The notes under the pieces: model-generated
What the model saw: only the letters and a program-made list of their open reading frames with translations
Database searches by the model: none
What the model was told of the DNA's origin: nothing
Program-made: the position numbers and the translations under genes
From: Picocystis sp. L7
Lineage: Eukaryota > Chlorophyta > Picocystophyceae > Picocystales > Picocystaceae
Direction: 5' to 3'
Length of the DNA: 64,000 nucleotides
Assembly: GCA_020975725.1 (NCBI GenBank)
Contig: QXJR01000023.1
Span: 372,001 to 436,000 of the forward strand
Part shown: piece after piece, positions 19,513 to 29,802 of the stretch
Layout of the letters: every line of letters starts with the position of its first letter
How positions within the stretch are numbered: position 1 is the first letter of the stretch

Positions 19513-22500
19513 TCACAAGCGCCGAGGGATCTTAGACTGTCGGTTCGGATTGCTCTGCGAAGGCGTGCCACGCTTGGCCGCACCAACATTGGTGTTTGCA
19601 ACATTCGAACGAGTGGCACGAGTGGCGATGCGAGATGCTCTGCCCTGGTGCGTGGCAGTGTTTCCAGTCTCGTTACCCTCCCCTGAAGCCTGTGAAGGTG
19701 CCTCCTGGATGGACTTCAGGTTGCGCCTGGCACCTCCACCCCTACGCCCCAACTCGCAAGAGTTCACATGGGATGCAAAGCGAGCGCTGCAAACACTCTC
19801 GTCTGTCGACTCGTCTTCAGGGGAAAGATTCACAAACATCAATGTCTTCCCATCACCACTCAAGCAAGGAGACAACAGATGTGTGAGCTTGCTGTTGCGG
19901 AAAGGTATATGCTTCTGGCTGGAAGTAATGGCGGTGAACACATCCGACAAACAGCTCAGGCTCTTGTTGATAGCGCATGCTTCTTTCAAGCGTGCCCCTT
20001 CTGCGCCAGATTTCGAGACTCGCTCGCTACCAGCCAGATCCACTAAAATCAGACAGCCATCCAACTGTTGGCCAGCCGCTTCGTGAGTCCCCACAATGTA
20101 CAGCATGAAGAGTGCGTGGCTACGACTACTAGTGGCGTTGATTTGCGTAGATTCAACAGAACGTGTTGCAGAAGCACGACGGACAAGATCGTCGGCATCG
20201 TCCACAGATGCAACGGATTGGCGAATCACGCCCGAGACCATTGGACACCCTGTCCCGTGCACATTTGGAACAATGGAGTGCTTCTCGTCGAACCCACTCC
20301 CTGGATTCAAGAGATCACGAATCACTTCATTGTAAATCTCCACATATGATGCTTCCATCGTGAAAGTCCAGCCCTTGGCCCCTAGTCTTTGTGACTCGTT
20401 CACTACCTTCTCCACCGCGCGCGGAATGATACCTCTCTGCTCCCCGTAGGACTGACCAAGCATGGTGTGCGTCTTCCCGCTGCCGGTTTGGCCGTAGCTG
20501 AACAGACAAACCTTGTAGCCATCCAGAGCACTCTGAACAAGACCGCTCACCTCATCAAACACTTCTGCCTGAGAGGACTGTGGACCAAACACACGGTCGA
20601 AGCTAAAAGCATGGCGCTTAGATGCCCCTTCGATCTGCAAACCCTGACCGTCTGGGAGGCATGCAATGCTAGATGAACAAGAAGAGAGCGAGTTGGACCC
20701 AGGGGGACGTATCCTTGCAAACACTCGGACATTTCCACGGAGTTCTTGGATGTGGTTGTGCAAACGTCTTCTCTCAGCTTCAGCGTCGAGCAGCTGGTCT
20801 CGCAAGCATTTTATTTCTTCCTCGGCCGTGTGGTAGGAACCCTTCAGGGACACAAGAGCTGAATTGGCCCGCTCTGTCTCGGACTTGGCTACTTCGGCTG
20901 CATGAGAAAGCTGCTGTAGTTTTTCTAGAATGCGGTTCTCTGAAGACTTGCTAGCATCGTGCAATGTGTTGAGTTCAGACTGAAGTGTGGCAGCGTGCCT
21001 CTTGCTTTCCTCAGCTGCATCCTGAGCACTCTTGATCTCTTGGCGGAGTGCATTTGCCTCCGCCCTTGCAGCCGTAGCTGCTGAACTCGCTGCTACTCTA
21101 AGCCGGCTCACTTCTTCTTTCTCTGAAGAGAGGGCTGCAAGAAGACCCCGGATCCTATCGTCTAAGGCATTTTTCTCAGCGGCTAGTGCTTCTTTCTCTT
21201 CTAGCAGGGCTTGGGCCTCCTCGTCCGACTTTCTCTCTAAGTTATCGATGCGTTCAGCTAGGTCTGCAATTCTAGAGTCTTTCTCTTCCAGTCTTGATGT
21301 CAGGGTTTTACTCTCCTCGGCAATGGCTTGCTTTTCCTCCTCAAACTTGCTGGCCATCCTATCCAACTCTATTCTGTAATCTTCCTCTTTAGAGGCAAGT
21401 GCATTCTCCGAGCGTTTGAGCTGCTCAGAAAACGTCTGTTCCATTTCTCTACTAGTTTCCTGTGCCTTCCGGAGCTCATCCTCAAGTGAACTTACTTTCC
21501 TCCCCATATCCCCTTCAAGCAAGGCTTGCTGGGCGACTAGCTCTGCCTTTTCCTCTTCAAGCGCCACACGAGTTTCTTCCATTCGAGTTTCTAGGTCAAG
21601 CTTCACCTTCTCACCAGCCTCAATCGCATCTTCAAGTTCAGATTCTAACTCTGATCTTGTTTTTTGCAAAGTGAGTTCGAGATCGTTGATTTGCTGCTCA
21701 AGATTGTGTTTTTTGGACGCAAAACTTTTGCGCTCTGACTCCAGCTCGCATTTCAGCATGCTCTCTTCTTCCTTGGCCTCTTCTTGAGCCGCGCAAAGCC
21801 TATCCTGTAGATCACGGATGGACTTCTCTTTCTCGGCAATAGAAGATTCAAGCTCCTGACGAAGTACGGCATATTTTTCCTCTGCCAGCTCCAAGGCTTT
21901 GCCAGAGTCTCCCTTTAGAACTTCCATTTCTGCCTTGAGCTGTTCATCAATTTGGCGGCTAGCGTCCAGCGCGTACTGCAGATCTGCTTCCAAAGCGCTG
22001 ATCTGCTCATCTCTCCGCTTCACTTCTGAGTGTAGAATCCCTTCCAGCTCACCTTTTTCAGAAGCATATTCTGCCGACCTTTGCTCCAGAAGAGACTCCA
22101 GGGTCGCGACTTCTTCATCTTTTGTCCTGACCAACTGCGCAAGCTTTTCTTCGTACTGCTGCTGCTGGTCGTGCAGACCGGTTTCCAGGGTTTCAATGCT
22201 AGAGCGAAGCCTGCACTCCTCAGCACTTGCAGAGGATCGTAGGCTCGCTAGCGATTCCTCCAGGCCGGCGATCTTGGTTCGCAAATCAGCTTCGCGTTCT
22301 TCATTTGAACCTTGGAGGGACACTATTTCAGCCTTCAACTCGTCCTCCATGGCTGCAAATGCTTTTGATTTCTCATCAAGCTCTTGTTGAAGTCTCTCTC
22401 TCTCTTGGGCATTGGACTCACGCAAACACTGTAGCTCTCCAGAATAGTCCTTTGATGCTTGGGCATACATTTCCTCAACGTGGGAAAGCTCCTTTTTAAG

Positions 22501-25500
22501 GTCATCGATCTGGCGTTCAAAGTACTGCTTCTGCTCTTCTTTATGATTTGACAGTGCTTGAATACGGTCCTCATACTGTCTCTTGGCCTCTTCAAAGTTG
22601 TCCTTGGCAGAAGCTAGTTGATCCTCAAACCATGTCTTTGACTCCTGGCCTTGGAGTTGCAAATCATGAATCTGTCCTTGCAGGGCATTCTTCATATCTT
22701 CACCTTGAGCTTTTGCTTCTTCTAGCTGCCTTGTCAAGGATCCACAGTCTGCATCCAGCTGGGCACATTTTGCCTCAAGCGCAGCCTTTTCGGCGGCTTT
22801 AGATTCTATGTTATCAAATGCAGAAGAAATTGAGTCTTGTGAATTCTTTAATGCATCCTTCAGTGCTGCTGCCTCTGCTTCAAGTGCAGCCTTGGCACTC
22901 AGTAGTTGATTCTGCTCCTGCTCAAAACGCTCGACCGTAGACTGTTGCAAGGACTGGTGGTGCACATGCTGCACACGCAGTGCCTCTTCAAGATGCTGGT
23001 CAGCCATCCTCTGGTTCTCTTCCATCTCTGAGAGAAGCTCCTCCTCTCTGTCCTTCGCTTCAGATCTGGCTTGCTCAAGTTTTTGCTCCAGTTCATCGAC
23101 CGCAGCAGCATGATTCTGGTGAAGCTCAGAAAGCGATGCTTCCAGTTCCTTCACGGCGTCCTCTTTGGCTGCTACTTCCTCAGCCAATTCGGAGACATGC
23201 AATTCCAGTTTCTCGATGGTGGATTGGTGTTCTTCAAGGACAGTTTGCAGATCGCCAGCCTGTTTTTTGGACTTTTCGAGCTGCTCACGAAGAGAATGTT
23301 CAAGGTCGGAAGCTCCCGCTCTTGCAGTTTCAAGCTCTTTCCTGGTACTGTGTTCCTTCTCTGCAACGTATTCAAGCTCGGAAACGGTTGCTTCCAACTT
23401 GCTCTTTAACAATTCAACATCAGAAGTTGCCGAATCCAGTTCTGCCCTCAAGTTTCCTTCCTGGCTTTTGTAGTGGTTGCGCAGCTCCTCCATCTCATTC
23501 TCAAGGCTGCGCTTGACTTCTGCAGAAGCATTTTCTACGTCCTCGAGCTTTGTTTCCAACGCGTGGATGTGATCTGCAGCTTCTTTAGCTTGCGCCGAGA
23601 GCTTCTGCTCCAACCCTGTGACAGTTGAATGAGCATCATGTCGTGCTTCCTCCAGTTCCAGGCCAGTTCGCTCGAGTGCTTCTTCAAGTTCTTGAATTTG
23701 CTCTTCCAAATCAGAGGTTACTTGTTGTTTCGCAGCCGTCAAGTCCTCAAGCTCTTGCCTGAGCGCAGCGGTAGTGGAATCACTCTCCTTCTCCTGTGCG
23801 GCAAGCTTTGCATACAACTCGTCTGCCTGTCTTCTGGATGATTCCTGCTCTTCTTGGAGTTCTTTCACAAGTTCAGATTCTTTCTCGCGGGAAACCCTTT
23901 GCAGTTCATCCAATGAAGCGCGTAGAGCTGAAATCTCATCTGACTTTGCAGACTCAAGCTCTTCCAACTGCTTTTGCAGTGTATCGTGCACGTTCTTGCT
24001 GTCCACTGCTGCCTGTTGCAAAGCATGCTGGAGTTCTGCTTCACGCTCTCCAGACACTGCCAACTGCGCGCTGCATTTGTCCTGGAAGAGCTCAAGCTGA
24101 CCTTCCAGTTCAGTGATCTTCACATGGGCTTCACGCTTCTCCTGCTCCAACTCTTCCTCCAAGTCACTGCGCTGGGATTCCCAATCGGCGATCTTCTTCT
24201 CAAGCTCAGCACGTAGGTCAGTCTCTGTTTTCTCGGCCTTGGACTTTAAAAGTTCCAGGTTCTCTTCCAGCACGGTGGCTTTGTTGCAAGACTCTTCGAG
24301 CACGTGCGTCAAATCAGCCTTTTCTTTCTCGTGGGTCTGTTTCAGAGAATCCATGGCTGCCCTGGACTGCTGCTCGAAAGAAGTGAACTCGTCCTTCAGT
24401 GCGTGCAGCTGTGCTAGTGCCACTTCTTGCGAGTGCTCAAAAGCTGCGGCCTTGGCCCTGGCATCCTCTGCTTCTGCCGCAACAAGCTTCATGTCGTGCT
24501 CCATCTGGGAGACTTCTGCACGCATCTCCTCTGCTTCCTGCATCATCTTGGCCTGCTTTTCTTCCAGCTTGGTTTTCTTGGCCTCCACTTCGGCCAGCAA
24601 CGCAGCCCCTCTTGCGCCCATCTCCTTTCCGATGCGTGCTTTCTCTTCCTGGTAGAGGGCCTCTCTCTGAGCCTCGATGGCAGCTTCTGCTTTCTCGATC
24701 TCGGCTTCTGCCTGCAGCACTTTTTCCAACCTGGCCTGCGCTTCAGCGGAGGTCAGCCCGGCGTTCTTCCGCGCTTCTTCCAACTCGGCCTTGAACTGGC
24801 TCTCTTGCTGTTCGAACCGTTTTCTTATGGAGGTGTTGGACTCCTTCTCGACGAGGAGCTCTGCCTGGAGGGCCTCCAGGCGGCTGCTGAGTTCGCCTTC
24901 GATGGCAACTGCCTCTCTTGCCAGCGCATCTTTCTTCGCAAATGTGTCCCTCAAGCAGGCCCTGAGCTGTTTCACGAGGTTCTGGTACTCGAGCTTTTGG
25001 GCCGCGAAGTCACTTTTGGGCGCTCTCGGTTTGCCGGAGAGCGCTGCTTCGCAGTTGGAAAGGAAGGAGGTGGATTCGAAGAGCGCGAGGGCGGCCCTCA
25101 GACGCGTCCAGGTGTGTCCTCCTGCTCCTGGACCGGTGGCATTGTGGGCGGTGCTGTTCGTGTTGGCAGAGTTGGTTTGCTGTGGCGGTGGTGGTCCTCC
25201 GAGGCCAGGATGGTTGGCTTGGCCCTGTCCTACGCTTCCGTTGGGCGAATCCGCCTTCTTCCACGGCGATTGCTGCCCGAGGAGGGGTCCGTCCGAGTAC
25301 GAATGCGCCACGCTTTCCCTCCTCATGACGTCCACGCGCGCACGCAGTCTGGAGAGGTGCGACAAGGCACCACTCGGAGTCCCATGCACCGGTGCGGCGT
25401 TCTCCTCCCCGCCGGACGGCGTGTTTCGCTTCCGCCTGCTTCCATCGTCCTCCTCCCGCGGCAGGTTCGTCGCCTGCGACAGTGGCGTGCTCGGAGGAGG

Positions 25501-25506
25501 CGCCAT
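19513..25506 (-). CDS. Giant kinesin-14 (C-terminal motor)
   Basis: The 1997-residue intronless protein is a predicted minus-end-directed microtubule motor. Residues 1-200 are polar and disordered. From about 230 to 1580 there is almost unbroken Glu/Lys/Leu/Ala coiled coil. The motor begins near 1590 with ELRGNVRVFARIRPP, the kinesin-14 neck-motor junction. It has the P-loop GQTGSGKTHT (about 1675), switch I SSRSH (about 1794) and switch II DLAGSE (about 1822), then a basic tail ending SKIPRRL. Known KAR3/Ncd/KIFC1 proteins are 600-900 residues, so the stalk is unusually long. The start is ATG 25506 (MAPPPSTPLS); the upstream open frame looks like leader. Roles in spindle or organelle transport are inferred. 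Confidence 0.92.
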   Translation of the reverse strand: MAPPPSTPLSQATNLPREEDDGSRRKRNTPSGGEENAAPVHGTPSGALSHLSRLRARVDVMRRESVAHSYSDGPLLGQQSPWKKADSPNGSVGQGQANHPGLGGPPPPQQTNSANTNSTAHNATGPGAGGHTWTRLRAALALFESTSFLSNCEAALSGKPRAPKSDFAAQKLEYQNLVKQLRACLRDTFAKKDALAREAVAIEGELSSRLEALQAELLVEKESNTSIRKRFEQQESQFKAELEEARKNAGLTSAEAQARLEKVLQAEAEIEKAEAAIEAQREALYQEEKARIGKEMGARGAALLAEVEAKKTKLEEKQAKMMQEAEEMRAEVSQMEHDMKLVAAEAEDARAKAAAFEHSQEVALAQLHALKDEFTSFEQQSRAAMDSLKQTHEKEKADLTHVLEESCNKATVLEENLELLKSKAEKTETDLRAELEKKIADWESQRSDLEEELEQEKREAHVKITELEGQLELFQDKCSAQLAVSGEREAELQHALQQAAVDSKNVHDTLQKQLEELESAKSDEISALRASLDELQRVSREKESELVKELQEEQESSRRQADELYAKLAAQEKESDSTTAALRQELEDLTAAKQQVTSDLEEQIQELEEALERTGLELEEARHDAHSTVTGLEQKLSAQAKEAADHIHALETKLEDVENASAEVKRSLENEMEELRNHYKSQEGNLRAELDSATSDVELLKSKLEATVSELEYVAEKEHSTRKELETARAGASDLEHSLREQLEKSKKQAGDLQTVLEEHQSTIEKLELHVSELAEEVAAKEDAVKELEASLSELHQNHAAAVDELEQKLEQARSEAKDREEELLSEMEENQRMADQHLEEALRVQHVHHQSLQQSTVERFEQEQNQLLSAKAALEAEAAALKDALKNSQDSISSAFDNIESKAAEKAALEAKCAQLDADCGSLTRQLEEAKAQGEDMKNALQGQIHDLQLQGQESKTWFEDQLASAKDNFEEAKRQYEDRIQALSNHKEEQKQYFERQIDDLKKELSHVEEMYAQASKDYSGELQCLRESNAQERERLQQELDEKSKAFAAMEDELKAEIVSLQGSNEEREADLRTKIAGLEESLASLRSSASAEECRLRSSIETLETGLHDQQQQYEEKLAQLVRTKDEEVATLESLLEQRSAEYASEKGELEGILHSEVKRRDEQISALEADLQYALDASRQIDEQLKAEMEVLKGDSGKALELAEEKYAVLRQELESSIAEKEKSIRDLQDRLCAAQEEAKEEESMLKCELESERKSFASKKHNLEQQINDLELTLQKTRSELESELEDAIEAGEKVKLDLETRMEETRVALEEEKAELVAQQALLEGDMGRKVSSLEDELRKAQETSREMEQTFSEQLKRSENALASKEEDYRIELDRMASKFEEEKQAIAEESKTLTSRLEEKDSRIADLAERIDNLERKSDEEAQALLEEKEALAAEKNALDDRIRGLLAALSSEKEEVSRLRVAASSAATAARAEANALRQEIKSAQDAAEESKRHAATLQSELNTLHDASKSSENRILEKLQQLSHAAEVAKSETERANSALVSLKGSYHTAEEEIKCLRDQLLDAEAERRRLHNHIQELRGNVRVFARIRPPGSNSLSSCSSSIACLPDGQGLQIEGASKRHAFSFDRVFGPQSSQAEVFDEVSGLVQSALDGYKVCLFSYGQTGSGKTHTMLGQSYGEQRGIIPRAVEKVVNESQRLGAKGWTFTMEASYVEIYNEVIRDLLNPGSGFDEKHSIVPNVHGTGCPMVSGVIRQSVASVDDADDLVRRASATRSVESTQINATSSRSHALFMLYIVGTHEAAGQQLDGCLILVDLAGSERVSKSGAEGARLKEACAINKSLSCLSDVFTAITSSQKHIPFRNSKLTHLLSPCLSGDGKTLMFVNLSPEDESTDESVCSARFASHVNSCELGRRGGGARRNLKSIQEAPSQASGEGNETGNTATHQGRASRIATRATRSNVANTNVGAAKRGTPSQSNPNRQSKIPRRL

Positions 25507-28228
25507 GTCCGCTTCTGCGACCAAAGCACGCGGCCAAATGCGTGTCGCCTTCGACGATGTCGCAGCACAAATGACGTTCGTCTTCGCTCTTCGGTCCAAC
25601 CCTCTCCCACCACCACAGCTGTCGAAGAGCCGTTCGGATGGATGCACATGCCGCAGAGGAACGGTAGGGAGGCCAACGGAGGATCCTCGACGGGAAGGGG
25701 AAGGGAGGGAGGCGGAGGTTTGAATCGTGGACGGTGGCCGCAGAGGACGAGGGGAAGGGGAGGGACGTCCTCGACGCACAGGGAACCGGGGGCGAAGGGT
25801 GGGAATGGACCGTTGGGACCGGGAGGGGATCCGGGACCTCGAAGAGAGCAGGGGGGAGTGACCGTTGGACCTCGAATTCAAACCCATTCCCCCCACACCC
25901 GATGGACGAGAAAGGAAACCAAAAAGGCGCCGTGACCACGGACCATGTCGCGACCTCTGTATCCTCCGTCCAACGATCCGTGCCCGGTGGAGGGAAGGCA
26001 AGCGTGGGGCGAAAGTAAGGTGCACGGTCAAAGGGTGGCGCCTACACCGCATGACCTGCTAACAATCGAAAGATGGGAGCATTGCAAGGGTTGAATCCAA
26101 AGGCACCGGCGAGAGAGTCCAAGGACCCACGCACCACTCGTCAAGCAACATCCACTCTTCTCACAAACGATTCTCGACTCTCAACACATGAAACGTGACT
26201 TTGGGGCGGGAAGATTCCTCGAAGTCGCCAACGATCTTCCTCCTCTTCCCATCGCTTGCATGCAAGAGAATCATCAATGCAAAGTTGAAACGAGAGCCGT
26301 AAAAATGTGCGTAATTCATTCACCATGCATATTGAATTCGAATGGCGTTTACTTTCTATGCTCTATTGCGTACATTCGCGTCCAAGACATGTTCCTTGCA
26401 ACCTAGCCAATGCAACGGCCGATGAGCAAATCACATGTGCAATTCACAAACCGTGCAAAATCTGTAGAGCTTTGCTTTTCGGATTCACCTTCGTGATCTT
26501 GCCAGCTCGAAGAGTATGTGTGATGCTTGACTCGAATGTTACGACATACCGCGATGTTGTTGGGCATAGACTTTTCTCCAACCATTTTAAAAGGCGGTTC
26601 GCAACTAATGCAAGTGTAAACCAAGTTCGCAAAAATTGACGGGACATAAAACACGTGGGTTACTTGGACATTTTCTATTCCATCGCTAGCGATAGATGTT
26701 TGGTTTGCATCGCGCGAAGCAAGCGATCAAGGTGGAAGCAAACAAGTGCATGTGGAGTTCAAGGTAGAAAGCAAAAAACTTTTTCGAGGAGGAGATCTGT
26801 TGTACCTCAATCCAACTTCTCTTTATTCTTTCGATAAGATCTTGTCACAGTTGCCTCTGGGAGTTGACATGGTCGTCTTGAAGAATGCGATGCTTTTCTA
26901 CGACATCTACTCAGAAATGGCGGTGTATGTGGGAAATAATTTGTTGATGGGTTGAACGATGTTGGGTTTGTGCTACGCCTAGTAAAGTGCTCTCCACAAA
27001 GAGAATATACAACAATCTCCGCGTTCCATCTATTTCTTGGACACGAACACGTAACACCGTTGTGGATGTGCAAGGGACCATGCTCACCTTTCTTAGATTT
27101 CAAGCCCTTCGTACGTCTCGAACCGCCCATTCTCGACGTATCTTCTTCCATTGCTCAAATGATGAAGAAGACTTCTAGAAGTTTTACCAATACTAGAAGA
27201 AAACCTATCCGGATGTGTGGCCACACATAAGCAGTAAGACTCAAGTTTCCAAGTTGCATTGCCATTGCAAGAAGACAAAGTTGTTGCATCACGTTGGCGT
27301 TCCGTTCCACCCCTTTGGTTCGTTCTCAGAGAACAAGTTGAACCCATGTTTCCACGTGGTTGTCTACCGCACAACAAGGCCATTCCGCTTTATTTTAAAG
27401 ATAGGATATCCTTGCCTCTCCACGTACCTTGCTTGTTGTGGTTGCTTGCACCAAAAGGCTTCCATTTAAGGAGTTGGTTTACTCCGTTGAGCTATTCATA
27501 CGGGTGATCGTCCTTGTATGCATTCCTTTTCTCGTTGACTTCTCATTTGTGCGCATCGAAAATTATGATGTTTTTGTGGGGACTAAGTTTCTTTAGTAGG
27601 AACAACCCCATCTCCCTCGATCACCACTCCGTTGAGCAAGCCGACAAGCACCACCACCCCAAGCAACATCATAAGAGTAGGTTGCATCAGGCATGTCGAA
27701 CCATCGGTCACTTGAAGAATGCCAAACGCTTACAAACAGCCCGTCTGCTGCCATCGAAACGCACGAGCGTCATCCTTGGGACTGCGAATTCCCATCACCA
27801 TACTTCGAGCGCGATGCCCCGCTTGTCCTCGTCATTCTCACGTTTCTCAACTCCACGCACCGTCTTGTCCACCGAGCTTCACTCCAAAGGCGCGATTCCA
27901 TCGCCCTTCACGATCCTCGCCACATCGCACCTGTGGTGGACATCCCGTTTGTCTCGGGGATACTTCGACCCCCCCCCCCTCGCTTCACAACGGTTCACAA
28001 CTGTCGAATGCGGAGGAAGGAGGCAAGGAGGACGGGGTGCCACCCTTCGACCCCATCCTGTCCGTTCGTTTTCGTGTCTTGGCAGGGTCCGGGTCGATCG
28101 CAGCCGTCCATTCGTCCAGGTTTGGCACTGGACGTCGACTTCCTCGCGGGAAGCAGGATCGAAGCACGTGCTTCAACGAGACATTGTGCAGCTTCAGACG
28201 CACAAGAAGCTCTGCTGGGAGAGCAGAG
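25507..28228. other. Kinesin 5' region and long gene-poor interval
   Basis: 25507-26060 is GC-rich and probably the kinesin promoter/leader. 26060-27600 is AT-richer with short frames only. One stretch (26746-26955, plus) encodes 69 residues of protein-like composition but has no ATG start and no continuation. 27600-28228 leads into the TMEM128-like gene. No RNA gene was recognised. Confidence 0.4.
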
Positions 28229-28993
28229 ATGGACCTCTCCAGCTCGAACGAACCAGCTACATGCTCGAGCCAGGCGACATGCGACGAACCTGGGGTTTTG
28301 AAGACGAAGAGAAGAATACATCCGGACACGCAAGCTCACTGGAACAAGCCAGATCCGCTCGAAAAGTGGTGGGAGTGGGGAGAAAAGATTTGGTTCCTGG
28401 TGGAAGGGATGGGGAGCTTGGCCACTGCTTGGTACATGACCGTACAGGAGCACAAGGGAACCACGTTGCTGCAAGCAGTCCAAGACATGGACTCTCGAAT
28501 AGAGTGGTAAGATGCGCCGAGACGGGGATCGGCAATGCTCCGCTGGAACCAGGCACATCCTCCTGCAGGAGGAATCCCGCCCTTGCAACGCTGACCCACC
28601 ACAAAACACGAGAAACAAACCGCAGTTTGCAATCTCAAAGATGCAAAGCTCCAAGCTGACCGTGGAACCAAACGTGTCTATCGCAGGGAGAAAGTGGCGA
28701 TTGGGTGCCTGTGCATCTGCATAAACACTTGCTTGATGGTATTTTACACGATATACTTGCCATGGATCAAACAAATTCCGGTGGACTCCGAGCAGTGGAA
28801 GAAGGTGGCTCCATGGACCTTTCCAAGCGCCGTGATCTTAGGGGCCGTGGCCATGGTTTCCTTCACGCGGGCCTTGTGGCCCCTTCAAGGCGTGTATTCC
28901 ATGGTCACCACAATCACATACACGCTTTCAACGTTGACGATCCTTCAGCTTTTACCAGGCTGGAGCACTCGTGCAAAAGAGAAGCAAGGATGA
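28229..28993 (+). CDS. TMEM128-like four-helix membrane protein, two exons
   Basis: Exons 28229-28506 and 28687-28993 give 194 residues. The intron (180 nt) is GTAAGA...TATCGCAG with branch site GCTGACCG; splicing completes a Trp codon and keeps the frame. The protein has a polar N-terminus, then four hydrophobic segments: IWFLVEGMGSLATAWYMTV, IGCLCICINTCLMVFYTIYL, WTFPSAVILGAVAMVSF and a last one around YTLSTLTILQLL. Length and helix spacing match eukaryotic TMEM128 (about 165 residues), an endoplasmic-reticulum protein of unknown function. Similarity was judged by eye and is modest. It converges with the acidic-protein gene, 185 bp apart. Confidence 0.7.
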
Positions 28994-29178
28994 ATGGCTC
29001 ACTCTTGGATTGCTAGGGAAGGGTATGAATTATTCTCGGCAACGCGCGTTCCGTCGCCCGCGACCGCATCTAGCCGGACCGACCACTTTGTAAAGGGCAT
29101 CTTGCTTCGCCTTGCGCTCTGCATGTGCATCCATGTGCACAGGGCTGCGCTTTTGTTTGCGTTCTTTCCCTCCTTCCA

Positions 29179-29802
29179 TCACGGTTCTTCTCCAGGACCC
29201 TCTTCCTCTTCGTTCTCGTCCTGGGCCTTGCCATCGTTTGTTCCCGGGCTTCCCATGGACACGCCCAACAGCTCCAGCAGCTCCGACGCCTGCCTCAGCA
29301 CCTGAATTCACGTGCAATTCGCCATGTTTTTCGCGGTCAGCTCGTTCCTCGTACGTTGCACGTGTGACGACGTTCGGGTTCTGTTTCCTCGTGTTCGTGC
29401 TCGTGGTCGTGCTCGTGGTGTTGCTTCCACGTGCGTTTTCGGTCCGGGCTCTTCGTTTCGCGTCTGACTCACCTTCATTTCTTCTTCCACCATTTCGAAG
29501 AGATCGTCGCAAGCATCGAGCACGACGCGGTTCCCTGACGTGACGTAATCTTCTTCGGCCGTGAGTCCACTTCCTTGTTCCCACGCCTGTGCTTCTTCGT
29601 CGGTCATGTCCAAGGCCGAGGCATCTTCTTCTTCTTCTTCTTCTCCTTCGTCGAACCACGTCTCTTCTTTCTCTGCTTCTTCCAGATGCATCTGGGCGTC
29701 TTCGTTCGTCGGATGCGCCTGTTGTTCTTCTTGTGGCATGGCTGCCGTCTTCCTCCTCCTCCACGTCCCGTTCTTCCCCTTTCCCGCGTTCCAACGCGCC
29801 AT
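29179..29802 (-). CDS. Small acidic protein, two exons, unknown function
   Basis: Exons 29802-29473 and 29301-29179 give 150 residues. The intron (171 nt) is GTGAGT...GAATTCAG with branch site GCTGACCG and joins in phase 0. A basic start (MARWNAGKGKNGTWRRRK) precedes a strongly acidic stretch (KEETWFDEGEEEEEED), then an amphipathic helix spanning the splice site (LFEMVEEEMK joined to VLRQASELLELLG), and an acidic tail ending GPGEEP. The helix suggests a subunit of a larger complex. I do not recognise the family. The splice signals match the other introns here, which supports the model. Confidence 0.55.

Noticed and set aside
24427-25935. 502- and 348-residue plus-strand frames
   Set aside because: They are shadows of the coiled-coil-rich kinesin gene on the other strand.
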